A stretch of DNA of 64,000 nt, taken from Cristatella mucedo. Taxonomy: Eukaryota > Bryozoa > Phylactolaemata > Cristatellidae. Below are positions 15,401 through 28,788 of this stretch, piece by piece. The position numbers and the translations under genes were made by a program. The stretch is from NCBI GenBank assembly GCA_009760855.2, contig WPIO01000071.1, forward strand, positions 685,001 to 749,000. Reading direction: 5' to 3'. The notes under the pieces are model-generated. The model saw only the letters and a list, made by a program, of their open reading frames with translations. It was not told where the DNA came from and made no database searches. The first letter of the stretch is position 1. Each line of letters begins with the position of its first letter.

Positions 15401-16924
15401 CTAATGATTATACTATAGCAAATGGTTGTCTGTGTATATTCGATGGTGAAAGCCGTGCTAGTAAGTCGTGCGATGCTTGTCTAATGTAATGTAATGTATC
15501 TCCGTCTGTGACTCCATAAAGTCGTAAAGACCATGTGGGTGTTACGCAGGAGAGTTTTGTATAGCGCACTCACAGCCTAAGCGGCTTTCGGTACTCATTC
15601 GGTAGCCAACAGACTTCGTCTTTCGCAACAAAGAGAAAGTGGAAAGCATAGCAGAGTCAGGAGAGCAGTTGAGGTAGTGAGTAGCATGGAAGTAGCAGCT
15701 CAGGACCGCTGAAAAGGATGAGCCATATTCGGAAGTAGTAGAGTAGTTGTCGTTGCGTAAGAAATATTAATGAGTGGCGATAGTTAATAAGCTCAAATCG
15801 GTGCTCCTTTCTGAGACGTCGCTTTTTATTCTAGAACCTACCTAATCAAGAGAACTGTTTATAGAAAGGTCAAGGGCTTAGTAACCTGTAGAGTCTCCGC
15901 GAAGCTGAAGGCCTGAGCTGCACACTCGCTACGAAAATCAATAATCGAGAAATGGAACGCAATGCTGCGTCTGCCCTGCGTCCCCCACTGTCGGTCTGCT
16001 GGTGCAGCCAGCAGACCGACACTACAGCGTACAGCCCGATTCTGCTCAGCGTACAGTTCCGCTCTCAGAGAGCCATTGCCAGACGGCGGTCTGCATTATC
16101 GATGCCTACATTCTTCGACTGTTTGTAAGCTTGAAGAGTTTGAGAACTAGATCGTTCAAAACTGTGAGCTACGAGTGGCTCACAGCACTTTCGCGCGCGC
16201 CACGGCATCGTCTGACACTCTCGGTGGCGCTGAAAAAATGATGAGCTCTGAAAGAAATCGTGTTTCGCTCCACCTAGTCTGATGCTGCTTCGGTCGCTGG
16301 ACCGCCGAGTCGCGCTGTGACGCTCGCCCCGCAATTTGCGACGTTCGAAATCTCTCGAACCGAAGCGTCTCCGAGCATCTTCTCTCCGTAGAAGCGGCTC
16401 TCACCTGAGCACTGCATCACCGACCGAGAGTCATTTCCCGATGGGCACCAGCACGCGCAGTCCTGCCCGACGAATCCTTCTCCGGGGCACTGCCTTTCGC
16501 GGCACTTGCTCCTCGCTGCAAAATGGCACGCGATGGCTGCGAGCACCGGAAGCGAAGCGCGACAGCTCTACACTAGGACACGTGACCTGGCGACAAAATA
16601 GTGATGCTCAAAATGTTTTTGAAATATAATCCGTCGAATTGCCACAGACTCACAGACTCACACTCACTTTCCTTACTATATCTCTCCTCTTCTCTCTCTC
16701 TCTTTTACCTCCATGCCACGTTCGCTCATCCGCTCCATTTCCATCCCTCTCTTCTGCTCTCCGCCTTCATCCGCTCTCTGTCTCTCTGTCTGTACCTTGC
16801 TCGGTCTCCGCTCAGCTATTTCTACAAATCACCTCTCGTTTTCTTTCCACTATTTTCTTCTTTCTTGCCACATTCTTCTATTTGTCTCTCTCTCTCTCTC
16901 TTTCTCTCTATCATTCATTTCTCT

Positions 16925-16965
<41 letters not shown>

Positions 16966-16987
16966 ATTTCTTTCTATCTCTCTCCCC

Positions 16988-17056
<69 letters not shown>

Positions 17057-17102
17057 TCTCTCTCTTTCATTTCTTTCTATCTCTCTCCCCCATCTCTCTC
17101 CC

Positions 17103-17188
<86 letters not shown>

Positions 17189-18099
17189 ATCTCTCTCTCT
17201 TTCTCTATCTCTCTCTCTCACTCTCCTTACCCTCTCTCTTTCTCTCTCTCTCTCTCTCCCTCTCTCTCTCCCTCTCTCTCTCTCTCTCTCCCTCTTTCTC
17301 TCTCTCTTTCATTTCTATCTGCATCTCACGTGATCAATAAAGCACGTGATTATCCTCTAGGGATATGAGAGCGAGGAGCAGCAATTCGCTCTCATTTTCC
17401 GCCGTGAGCGTGCCCACGAGCGTGCCCACGAGCGTGCCCACGAGCGTGCCCACGAGCGTGCCCACGAGCGTGCCCACGAGCATGCCCACGAGCGTGCCTT
17501 CCCACCGGTTACTCGGCACTGCCGAGAATTCGAGTCGACTTCTATAGCAAAGAAGGTTTCGACGGTAATTTCAGAAGTCGGTTGGGTGAACTAGATAGAG
17601 CACCGAAAGTCCGCGGACTTTATTGAGCACCGGAAATTAGTGGATCGTCTCAAGCTGCCCTGGCGAGCGGAGCTGGCCGAGCGACGCGTCCGCGGGAGCG
17701 ACGACGACGAAAGGGCGAAAACTGAGCTCGAAGTGGAGAAAGCGGCGAGACGAGGGCCGGAGCGGTGCCGGATCGTCGCCCTCGCTCCCTAAATCGCGGA
17801 GAAACGCGAACGGACGGAAATGGCCCTCCGAAATTCCTGGCAATCCTTCGTTTCACCGGCTCGTTTCGACCTCGCCGACCTGATGACCTGGCGACCTCAG
17901 CGGCCCCGGCGATGAGCGACGAGCCGCAGACTGGCTGCTCCATCGCGACGCCGGGAGGAAGGAATGAAGGAAGGCGGTAGGAGGGCAGCGCCGCCCGCAG
18001 CGCCGCCGCTCGGTGCCCTGACTATTCGCAAGACAGCGCAGCGGTTGCATCTCAGGTCACCGCAGCAGAGCTGCGATCGCTCTGCAGCAGCGCCACGGT

Positions 18100-18140
<41 letters not shown>

Positions 18141-19102
18141 TGCGAATCTGCGAATCAGTGGATCAGCGGAATCTGCGAATGGGCGCACGCGACGCAGCCG
18201 CGAAGGCGGAAGTGTCGCGCCGCGTCTGCCGGTCTGGCCAGCCTGGCGGCGGCGGCGGCAGCGGCGGGCGTAGTCGAGCAATCCCGCAACGGCGGCGGCG
18301 GCAGCCGAGGCGGCTCGCCTGACGCGCCTCGCATGCCTACGGGCCTCGGCGGCGCGAGCCGACGTGAGCTGCGAGCACCACTTCGCTCCCTGACCTCCTG
18401 ACCTCCTGACCCTGACCTACCCGCACATCCATAAATCGCGTTGACCGCCTTCGCGTCTCTGAAGCTGAGGCCGCCGCGGTTGCCGATGCGACTCTGGAAC
18501 TTCGGGTCGGTCGTCAGAATCGTCCGCTGCCCGTTTTGAGAGAAAGCCTGCGGCAATCGACCGGTGTGCGTCAGAGCGCCGCCTTTCGGGTGACGCCGGC
18601 GCCGCCGACGTCGCGGCGGCAGCGGTGGCGCTCAGCTACCGACGCCTCGCCGGAGAGAGCCGCGCGCTGTGGCCTTCGCCGCGAGGCTTCGAGCGGCGCC
18701 GCCGCAAGCGGCGGCGCTGCGGCGGCGAGCGAGCTCACGTATTCGCCGTAGTGCATGACGCTCAGGTAGTCGTACGGAACACCAACGGTGTCCACTTCGG
18801 TCGCGGTGTACTTGTTAAAATTGAAGAGCATAAACGAGTCGATGTTTTCCTTGACGACCTGGACGTAGCTGTCGCGATCGGGTCTCGTCTGCTCGTGGTG
18901 GAAGCCGAGGGCGTGGCCGAGCTCGTGTACGATGACGCCTTTCTATTGGAGGCGACAGACGGCGGAAACGCACCGTTGAGCTCGGGGGTCCGCCAGGGGG
19001 CACTTTTGATAGTACGCGACCAGCCGCCATATTAAGCACAGCACGACCGCTAGCCGTCTCCGGCGATTGGTCATTTACGTTATATATATAGGGAGAGAGA
19101 GG

Positions 19103-19190
<88 letters not shown>

Positions 19191-22100
19191 GAGAGTTTGT
19201 GAGAGAGAGTGTGAGAGAGAGTGTGATAGAGAGTGTGTGAGAGAGAGAGAGAGTGAGAGAGTGTGAGAGCGTGCGTGTGAGAGAGAGAGAGAGAGACCAT
19301 CGGGAGAGTGTAGCGGTCGTTGGCCGCTCAAATTGACCTTTTCTTACGCTGTTGGCAGAGACGGCCGACCGCCAAACCGACGTAGTTCCTGGCCTGGCGG
19401 CGCTCACGACAGCTGACTAGCAACTACCGTATCGATCACTATTTACAGAGTTTGGTTGGCGTTTGTGAGTCGTCTCTCGTGTGCATGTACTACCTGCCTA
19501 CACTGCGCCTGCTGCTTGCGGACTCTAACACCAATCATTTGACGATGCTTTTTTTATAAAGAATCTGTAAACTGCTTAGAAAGAGTTCAGTTCTCTGACG
19601 ACGCTATACGGAAGTATTATTATTGTTGTTCTTACCCTACCGTTCTGCACTTATTACGACGCGTTCGTTGTTCTCACTGTGTGGAGGGATACTTCCGAAG
19701 GCGAAAAACTCACGGAATGTCGTATTTTTACTCCTGTTCCCATCTGCAATGTCGCCTTGGTGTGCGATTGTATGTTTTCCCGTGCTTTCTCGTATTTTAT
19801 TTCTCGTGTTTTCCAGACAACTTTTTGGCGGAAAGTGACATTGACAGGCCTATCGTTATGCTACGAGCTGGCAGTTTGAACGTGGGACTTGGAGCGACTC
19901 GTAAATTGATGTAAGATCGACATAAGATCGACGTAGATCGACGTAGAGCGAAGCGAGGACACGAGTAGTACACGAGTAGCGGTAGCCAACGGCTAACGAG
20001 CAGCAAACGGCTCGAGCACCATGGTTGGCTACCGTGAAGCCGACGCAGCGCGCGGCCGAGCGAAAAAAGGATTGATGGCTCAATGCCTACTGGTTAATGG
20101 TGGACAACATAATAATGGCGGACTATATCCGGCGGACACATGTTGATATCAGAAGGCAGCGATTTCGAACGAAAGCAGCGCAATCGTGGCGCAATCGTCT
20201 CGCTGCTGCTGCGCGCGGCTCGCGCGTTTGCTCACGTGTCTGCAGCCGCTGGCCAGCGTCACTGTCTGCGCGCCGCCTTGACGACCGACGTAGGACGAGC
20301 AGCCGCCACCGTCCACGACACGCACGTAGTCGGCGTCGGACGCTGTAGCCTGGCGGAACCGGACGCACGTGTATCTGTGGTAGTCGCTCAGCGCTTCCTG
20401 GAACTGCTGGTTATCTCGGTCGGCTACAGGCAGCAAGATAGTTGCATGCAGCCCTACAAATCACGTCTCCCCAGAGCGGCAGCAGCGGCGCTCGCCTAGC
20501 GCGGCGAGGTGCGTCGACTGTTGCTCCGCGTCCACCAGGCTTCGCCACCGGCGCGCCCGGCACGACAGCTCACACCAGGAAACGGCGATCTGGTAGGGTA
20601 CGGTGGCGTTCGACCAACGCAAGGTCTGTTCGCGAATGGCTTTCCTTCGGTGTCTCCTATTGTTGGAATTCTCTCTGGCTCTAAAAACGAATCCGAGAGC
20701 AATCGGGAGTGCTGCGTCGGTGATTGTCGATCGATACGATAGCCGAAACGGATCGATCGGCTATCGATAATCGGCTACCGAAACGAGTTGATGTCGGCGG
20801 CGATGCCTGCGCAGCGGCAGCGCTGCTGCTGCTGCTGCTGCTCAGCGGCAGCGCTGCCGCCGAGGCATGCATGCCTTTCGGCGCGCGTGCGTTTTCAATG
20901 CATAGAAAGAGATTTCGTCCTCTTAAAGTGCCGCGCAACTGTGTTCGTGTTACAATCATCATTAGAGTCGCTACCTCATCATTGACTCCCAGACTTCCGC
21001 CTTAAAGAGCATGTCCATCTCGATGCGCACCACGTTTGCGTCCTCCATCAGCCGGAACATCTTCGCTGAAATAGATAAAAGACTCGCTGTGAGCGGCGCG
21101 CCTGCCCGCCGTCAGCGCGTCCGCGCAGAGCTCGCCGAGTGAGGAAAGCAGCAGCAAAGAAATGTCGCAACTTTGACTGAGCGCAATTATGCTGCTCTGC
21201 TTTGACGCCTGTCAAATGGGATGCGACACTTATGCTCGTTACGGCGTTCGTGCGAAGCACTCTTAAACGCATTCTCTGCAGCGCATCTTAAATGCAAATG
21301 GACACTTGAAGCTCTCAGATTGCGCTATACAAATGTTATTATTATTAATATTATTATTATGATTGTTATTATTATTCATTCGTTGCAGCTGGATTTCGGC
21401 GTGGGAGCTAGGTGGTCGGCCAGCCGGTTATGGAGTCGCCTACAGCGACCGGACGGCGAGGCTTCGACTATCGCTTTTCGCTGCGACGCGTCATCAGCTA
21501 GCAAATTCCTGGCGTGTTTAAAAATTAGAAACGTTGATATGGCAAGCGGCTTGATTTTGCTTACACGTTGTCACGAACAGGCCACGTTTATTGACGGTCG
21601 GTTGCGCCTTGCCCGTGCCACGCACACCTCACGCGATTCGTCACGCGATGTGCTCGAGCCTGCATGGAGAGCGACCAGTTAGTCGGCTGCGGACATTGCG
21701 AAGGCGTAGTAATACAGCGAGCTTAATCTACTCGCAACGGCAGAAGCTCGGGGCCGCGACGGCAAGGTAGAACTCATTGTCAAGTGATAATAAAAAATTT
21801 AGCGTAGTAAATGCGCGAAACGAGTCGACTTCGCTTAAGAGCAGACGCAATTCGAGACATTACTTGCGGTGACGTACGTTATCCATATCTTGATGTGTTG
21901 GCCAATAATAATTAACATGTCTGTCTCCGATTCGGTGTTCCGCTCGCTTTGATTAGCCAGCGTACCGCTCGCGTTGATTGGCCAGCATTCCGCTCGCTTT
22001 GATTGGCCAGCGCACCGCTCGCGTTCATTGGCCAGCGTTCGGCGCCCGGCTGTGGCCACTTTCGTCACCCGTTTCTCATTTCGAGCGACGGTGCTCCTCG

Positions 22101-25100
22101 TAAACAAGTTGCCGCGGCGGGCCCGAGGGCCAGCTTGCTGGACTCGCTCGAGCGCTCGCAGCTGTGTCCCCCCCCCCAGTAACCTGCACTGACCTCGCTG
22201 ACCCGCCCTGACTCATCACTGACCTTGCACCATCGCGAGCCCCGGTCGACCAGTCGACTTTTACCGCGCGCGCTGCTCAGCCCATAGAGCAGCGAAGCGG
22301 CGCATCGCCGCAAGTAATGGCCGGCCATTATGTAATGTAATGGCCGGCCATTATGTAATGTAATGGCCGGCCAGCGCTTGTAAACTCTGGTCGTGGCTGC
22401 GGCGGCAGCGGCGGCGGCGGCGGCGCGCATTCTATTGGACGTCCGCCGTCTGCTTCGTTGGCGCGCACAACAGTCGCCGGAAGCGGCAGCAGGGCTGCCG
22501 CTTCCGGCGTCGCTAACTGGTTCGCTCTGGGGCTATGTACGTAGCTAGGTTTCCGATACTCACACGACCCGGCCGCCGCCATGATGGCCTGATCCATTGT
22601 CATTTCGGTTCCGTTGATGACCACTGCGTCCGTTCTACCCTGCAGAGTCTGTAAAACTCAGAAATGCGAGAGATGATTTCGCCGGCGGCCGTAGCCGAGC
22701 ACGGCGAGGTGCCACTTAAGCGGATGCGAGGTGGAAGAGACGAGGCGGCACGTCACCAGCTCGCGGCGACGACAGAGGCGCGTCACCCGGCGGCCGCAGG
22801 TGTCCGTCGCTAGGGAGCAGCGCCGTCGTTAGGGAGTAGCGCCGCCGCCAGGTGCACCGTCCGACTTTCGTCGTGGGCAGCAAAGCGATCTATCTACAGG
22901 CGACTATCGCGACTCGAAGTACGCGCGCGCGTACGCGCGCGCACACATGGACGAGCCTCCGCTTGTAACGCAGCAAAGCCTCCAGGTCTTACACGTTGTC
23001 CGTGTATTGGACAGTTATCTGTAGCACACACTCAATGCCTAAACGGTTTCGTATTTTGTCCTTTTGAAGCGAACGGACTCCATCTCGCGCATTTTAAAGA
23101 GAAAAAGATAAAAAAAGGTCGCTGCATTGGAGGAGGAGACAATTTGCGAGCAAAGCACCAAGTGGCGTGAGTACTTGCAGCCTTGCGCGGCTCACAGAGA
23201 CGGCAGCATGAGAAAATATTTTTCGGGTGAGAGCAAGAGACTTGAGACACTTGAGTCAATGACCTACGGAAAAAAATCTCTTGCGCCGCCAGCGATGCGG
23301 ATGTACGTGCGCGGCAGCAGGCGGCGACGAAGCGAAGCGTGTCAGTCTACGCGACCGAAAGTGCCGCCCGATTGGTCGGAGGTGTGGCGTCGCAATTGGT
23401 TTATCTTAGCACGCGCTTCACTCTCTGGACGTGTCACATCCCTCCGCTTTCATCTGTGGATCTAATACCTATGCGGTTGGTTGGGGTCGCCATTTTAATA
23501 ATGGAAGAACACTAGGAGAAAATGCGTGAAAATGTGCAGAAGAGCCTTAAAGGCGTTTTCACCCGTTTGCAGATGTCAATAAAGAATAGCTCAGTGCAGG
23601 ACTCGAACCCATGAGCTCGGTGTAGTGAAGAGCGAGCAAGCAGGGGATTGCTCGTCTATGGCAGACGGCGATCTCACAGCTCTGTTTCCAAAGTGACTTC
23701 TGGTCATTCGCAGAGCATTAAGCGTAAAGTGAAAAAGGTGCCGGCCATGCTGATTCAGAAGCCTCGTTTATTTATACAATAGAGAGCTCTTTCAGTAGGC
23801 AATGTAGAAGCGCCGCAAAGGAGCACTCGAACCTGGGTCGTGAAGGCTGAGTACACTAACCACGTCGCTATGCAGGCAAGCCCCTAGGTCGCAGGCAAGG
23901 ACCCAGGACTGCAAGGATTACCTCTCAGATCTACTGCCCACCATGCCGAGCATCGTAGCACCTGCTTTTCGGAACCTAAGTGTTACACTATACCTCGTAC
24001 AACCCTCTCAAATCCTTTAGAGACAGTGCCTTTTGTTAATATGGTTCCAAAGCCTCAAATTCACTCACGACTTGCTTACGACGTCCGGAATTTTCCACAT
24101 TTAAAAAGAAACTGAAAATGCATCTATGTATCGCAGCATTTAGTGGGTCCCTGTGATTCGTCCTGCACATGCTCATGCATGCTGACGCATGTCGCATGCT
24201 GCCACCAACCACACTTGCATGCTGACCCTGTGTATGTCACACCTACCCATGTTATTCTTGTTTCTTATTGAGCATGCCACTACTAAACATCCGATCGTGT
24301 TTCCTTTCCAGCAATTGTAAAAAGCCTAGAAAGAAATTGAGTTCTCTGAGGGCGCTTTATCAAACGTATTGTTATTATTATTCCCACTAGGTTCATCGCT
24401 TGGGATACGTGGATCGCGATCGCCATATACCGCAAGTGACGATTTAGGCTACACATTTGGGCCGCATGCACGTATGCACGGCCTGCACGAGCCTAGAAAG
24501 TACCTGAAAGTACGATATGAAGGCTCGAGGCTCGCGCAGAATTTCTCGCTGCATCGGATGCCGCGTACAAGCACCTGCAGTTGGTTAGCACGAGGTGTCG
24601 CGAGGTGTCACGAGTTATTACGCTGACTATTTACAGCAGCCCGCAGGTTCAGGGTAGCAGCAGATCGATTGACGTCTCGTTCCGCTATCGCCTTCACATC
24701 TGCATTGCTCACTCAGGGGCCTTTTCTACGACTGGTTGGCCGCGTGCCGCAGAGGCACTTTGGTGACAAGCATTCGGTCACGTGACTGAGGATATTAGCA
24801 CTCGTTACTAGCTACGTGCTTTTTACGAAATGTAATTTAATGAGTACTTTCCTAGGTTGTTTGGTACATTCTTCAAGAAGGGACAAACACTTCATGTGAA
24901 AATACACGATACGCGTTCTGCAGCATTCGGTGCCATTGGCACTCTCCGTTAGTGAATGTGCATGTCTATAACTGGTCTGGTACATCCAGACACGTGTGTG
25001 CATTTACAGTATGTTCAGCTGTACATAGATATATAAATACAGCTGCGAATAGATTCGCACAAAGTGTACTTAAGTGCTGAGTGAATTGGCGATCGGAAGT

Positions 25101-25524
25101 AGCGGGCAGCCTTCGGGGGCGGGCGTAGTTTCAAACGTTCGAGCAAGTCGATACCTGCACAGTGTAACCTTTTTAAATACCCTACTGAAGCTATCTATAG
25201 CCACGTATATTTGTAGTTATTTTGTATACATGAAATGCACCAATGACATGCTCGGCCATGTACCCGAGTAGTCACGTGCGTAAATGCAGGATCGCACACT
25301 TGTTGGGTGCAGAGAATCGCCGAAACCCGCGCGGTTTCGAATAAGTTCCACTTCCATCGTCCTCCATATCAAATATATCTAAAATATCTTTAGAATATAT
25401 ATATATATATATTCTAAATATATTATATATATTTAGAATATATATATATATATATTCTAAATATATATAATATATTTAGAATATATATATATATTCTAAA
25501 TATATATAATATATTTAGAATACA

Positions 25525-25596
<72 letters not shown>

Positions 25597-27676
25597 CGTA
25601 TAAAATATCATTTGTACCTTTATTGACCAGCTGCACTAACACATAGACGGAATTAAGCGGATATCCCGAGCGTTCAAGGGAATTCTCGCGTGCTTCGTGC
25701 AAGCCAGGTGTATTTTTCGTGTGACATATCGTATCGACATCTAAGAGTTAAAAAGAGTACAGAGCAGCCGGCATTTCAGCTAGTGGTACGGAAATCCTTG
25801 TTTGGTCCAGCGGTCAAGGTGCTCGCTCGCCCCGACTAAGGTCTAGCTGAGGTCGTGGGCTCGAGCCCCGAGGCATATGTGAAGCGCCTGAATAGAGATG
25901 TAGTTTGTACCTTTGCTTTGATCCCTCCCAGCCTTCGAGCACCTCAAATTCTCTAAACTCACTAGCTGCATGCATTGCTGACATCCGCACATGGATGGCA
26001 GCAAATTTTCTAAAACTTAACGATGATAAAACTAACTTACTAGTTATGGGCAAACCCAATGTGATCCAGAGATTGGAAGGGCTGACTCTCAAAATTGGCT
26101 CTGCCAGCATATCTCCAGTTTAATCAGCTCGAAATCAAGGTGTCATATTCCAAAGCGACCTCTCGTTAGACGGCCATTTCAGCTCCACAGTCAAATCCGC
26201 CTACTTTCAGCTTCATAACATGGCTAAAATTCGGGCTTGTTTAGATAAAGATACCACGTCCAAGTTGGTCCATGCATTCGTGACATCCCGTCTCGACTTC
26301 TGCAACTCACTGCTTACTGGCCTACCAGCATGTGCGATCAGGCGATTGCAGCTGGTGCAAAACTCTGCAGCTAGGCTTGTCTGTCGTGAGCGTCGCAGTT
26401 GCCACATTACTCCACTTCTCGCCGACCTGCACTGGCTACCAGTCAAGCAACGGATTTAATTCAAGGTTTTGTCGCTCACTTTTAGGTCACTTCATTCTAT
26501 GGCTCCAGCCTATCTCTCAGAGATACTCCCCCATCAGGCCAAAGCATCGTACCAGCCGCTTTTCGGAATCCATCAGTCTAGAAATACCTCATACAAAACT
26601 TAAATCCTTTGGAGACCGTGCATTTAGTTCATATGCTCCCAAAGCCTGGAACTCTCTCCCAACCTGCGACAGAACATCCCCTGACCTGACCACATTTAAA
26701 AAGAACTTAAAAACACACCTATTTAGGACAGCATTTAGCGGGTCCCTGTGATTCGTCCTTCATGTGCTTATGCGTGCTGACACTGTGCATGCTGCCACTA
26801 ACCGCATTTGCATGCTGACCCTGTGCATGTGACCCCTAACCATATTATTCATTTCGTTAGTTTTTCAAGCATGATTTTACTTACCATTCAATTGCATTTC
26901 ACTTTACAGCAAATGTAAAGTGCCTAGAGAGAGATTAAGTTCTCTGAGGGTGCTTTATCAAGTGAATTGTTAGTATTATTATTATAGTTCTCTAGGGGTG
27001 CTAGATAAATGAATTATATTTATATTTATATTCATAACCCTCGCGAACTTCTCGGCCTGCGGAAGAATGACTTTTCAACTTGCACGCTGAAATCTTAAAT
27101 CTTAAATCAGGTAGAGTCTGCCTGAACAGCAGCGGCGCCTCGGCCGCAGTGAGGCGAAGTCCAAGCCTCACAGCGGCCTTCCAAGGGCCAGGAAGGCCCT
27201 TTGCATTCTGTAACTTTGCAATTTACACTTTTCAGGAAGGCCATGGCCCTTTGCACAATGCTACAGAAGTCAGGATAAGGAGATGGGGCACGTATGTGTA
27301 GCCCCGCGCACTCCTCGAAGGGCGGTGGTAACCGGCGGCGAGGCTGACAAAGTACTCTGCTCGCGGACGTCGCGGACTAATTCGCGCGAGTCACTTCCGT
27401 CGGCCATCACTGTCGCGGCGGTTTGATGCCACCAACCGCTTCGATGCACTCTGCCGCTGCGAGCCTACGCTGCGAGCCGTGCCCCTACCGCCAAGCAATT
27501 CGTGCTCAAAATTACCGCCGTAATTGACTCGCTGGCGCTCGCGCGCGCCTGCTCCGCCGCTCTCACGCACCGATTGGTCATGACCCCTGGCCACCCACTT
27601 TCCTCGCGCATGGCTGGCGAAGGTTTCACGAGGCGAAGCACGAGATTTCGCGATCTTCGAGATTTCGAGATTTCGT

Positions 27677-27714
<38 letters not shown>

Positions 27715-27782
27715 CCCCTCTCTGTCTGTCTGTCTGTCTCTCTCTCTGCCCCTCTCTGTCTGTCTGTCTGTCTCTCTCTCTC

Positions 27783-27823
<41 letters not shown>

Positions 27824-28395
27824 AACGCGCAAGCGTCACCCCGACTCGCTCCTCCTCCAGTCGGAGCGGCGCTCGGCTGCTTCGACAGCGGAGCGCTGAG
27901 TTACCACAAGCGCGTCCTTTCCCGAAGAACACCAGCAGGCGCAGTCCTGCTTGACGAAGAGGAAGTAAAAGTTGGAGCCGCCGCCGCCGCCGCTCGACCG
28001 GAGCGGCGGCTTTTCCAGCGAAAGGCTCGCTCAGCCGTCGGTTTGAATCGGTGATTTCAAATCGAGAAGCGCAGGCACGGATTTAGATTTCCGGTCGCAG
28101 ACGCCCTGCGCAGCAGGTCGATCGCCTGCGCAGGCCGGAGGAAAGCCGAAGGCTTAGGAGTCGTTCGACCTTTCGCACCGATCCGCGAAACTAGGGACTG
28201 CGGGGTCAAGGCCGCGAATCCGCAAGGTGCGGAAGGATTTCGCCGCTCGTGGCCCGCGGTGGACGGACGGACGGACGGACGGACAGTTAGAACCAAATGA
28301 AACTCAGCGGACGCTTGCAGCGAGCGACCTTGACCGTGGACCGGCGCTTGCTCGTCGCTCGTCCAAAGCTTGTCGCCTGCGAGAGGACGAGCGAA

Positions 28396-28426
<31 letters not shown>

Positions 28427-28725
28427 AGCGCTCCGCGCTGAAGCTTTGCTTCCGCTTCCGCCCGCGCGAGGCGACGAACGCTAGATGTCAGCGTCTGCGG
28501 AAGTTTGGGTGTCGCGGCAGCAGCTGGGGTTGCTGCGACTACCGAGCGATATTAGAGCCGGCTAGTCGATGGGTCGAAGGCAACTTTACTGCGGAGACAT
28601 TGCTCTGCGTGGGTTCGTCGCCTTTTAAAACCTATCGGTGCACGACGCCCAAGATCACTGGATGCCGACGTGCGGGTGATCGTTTACCTACGTATGTTGA
28701 AGGTCTCTAGAGAGCGACGCACAGA

Positions 28726-28788
<63 letters not shown>

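Noticed and set aside
16601-17368. 255-codon Ser/Leu-rich plus-strand frame
   Set aside because: Entirely CT microsatellite in gene A intron 7.
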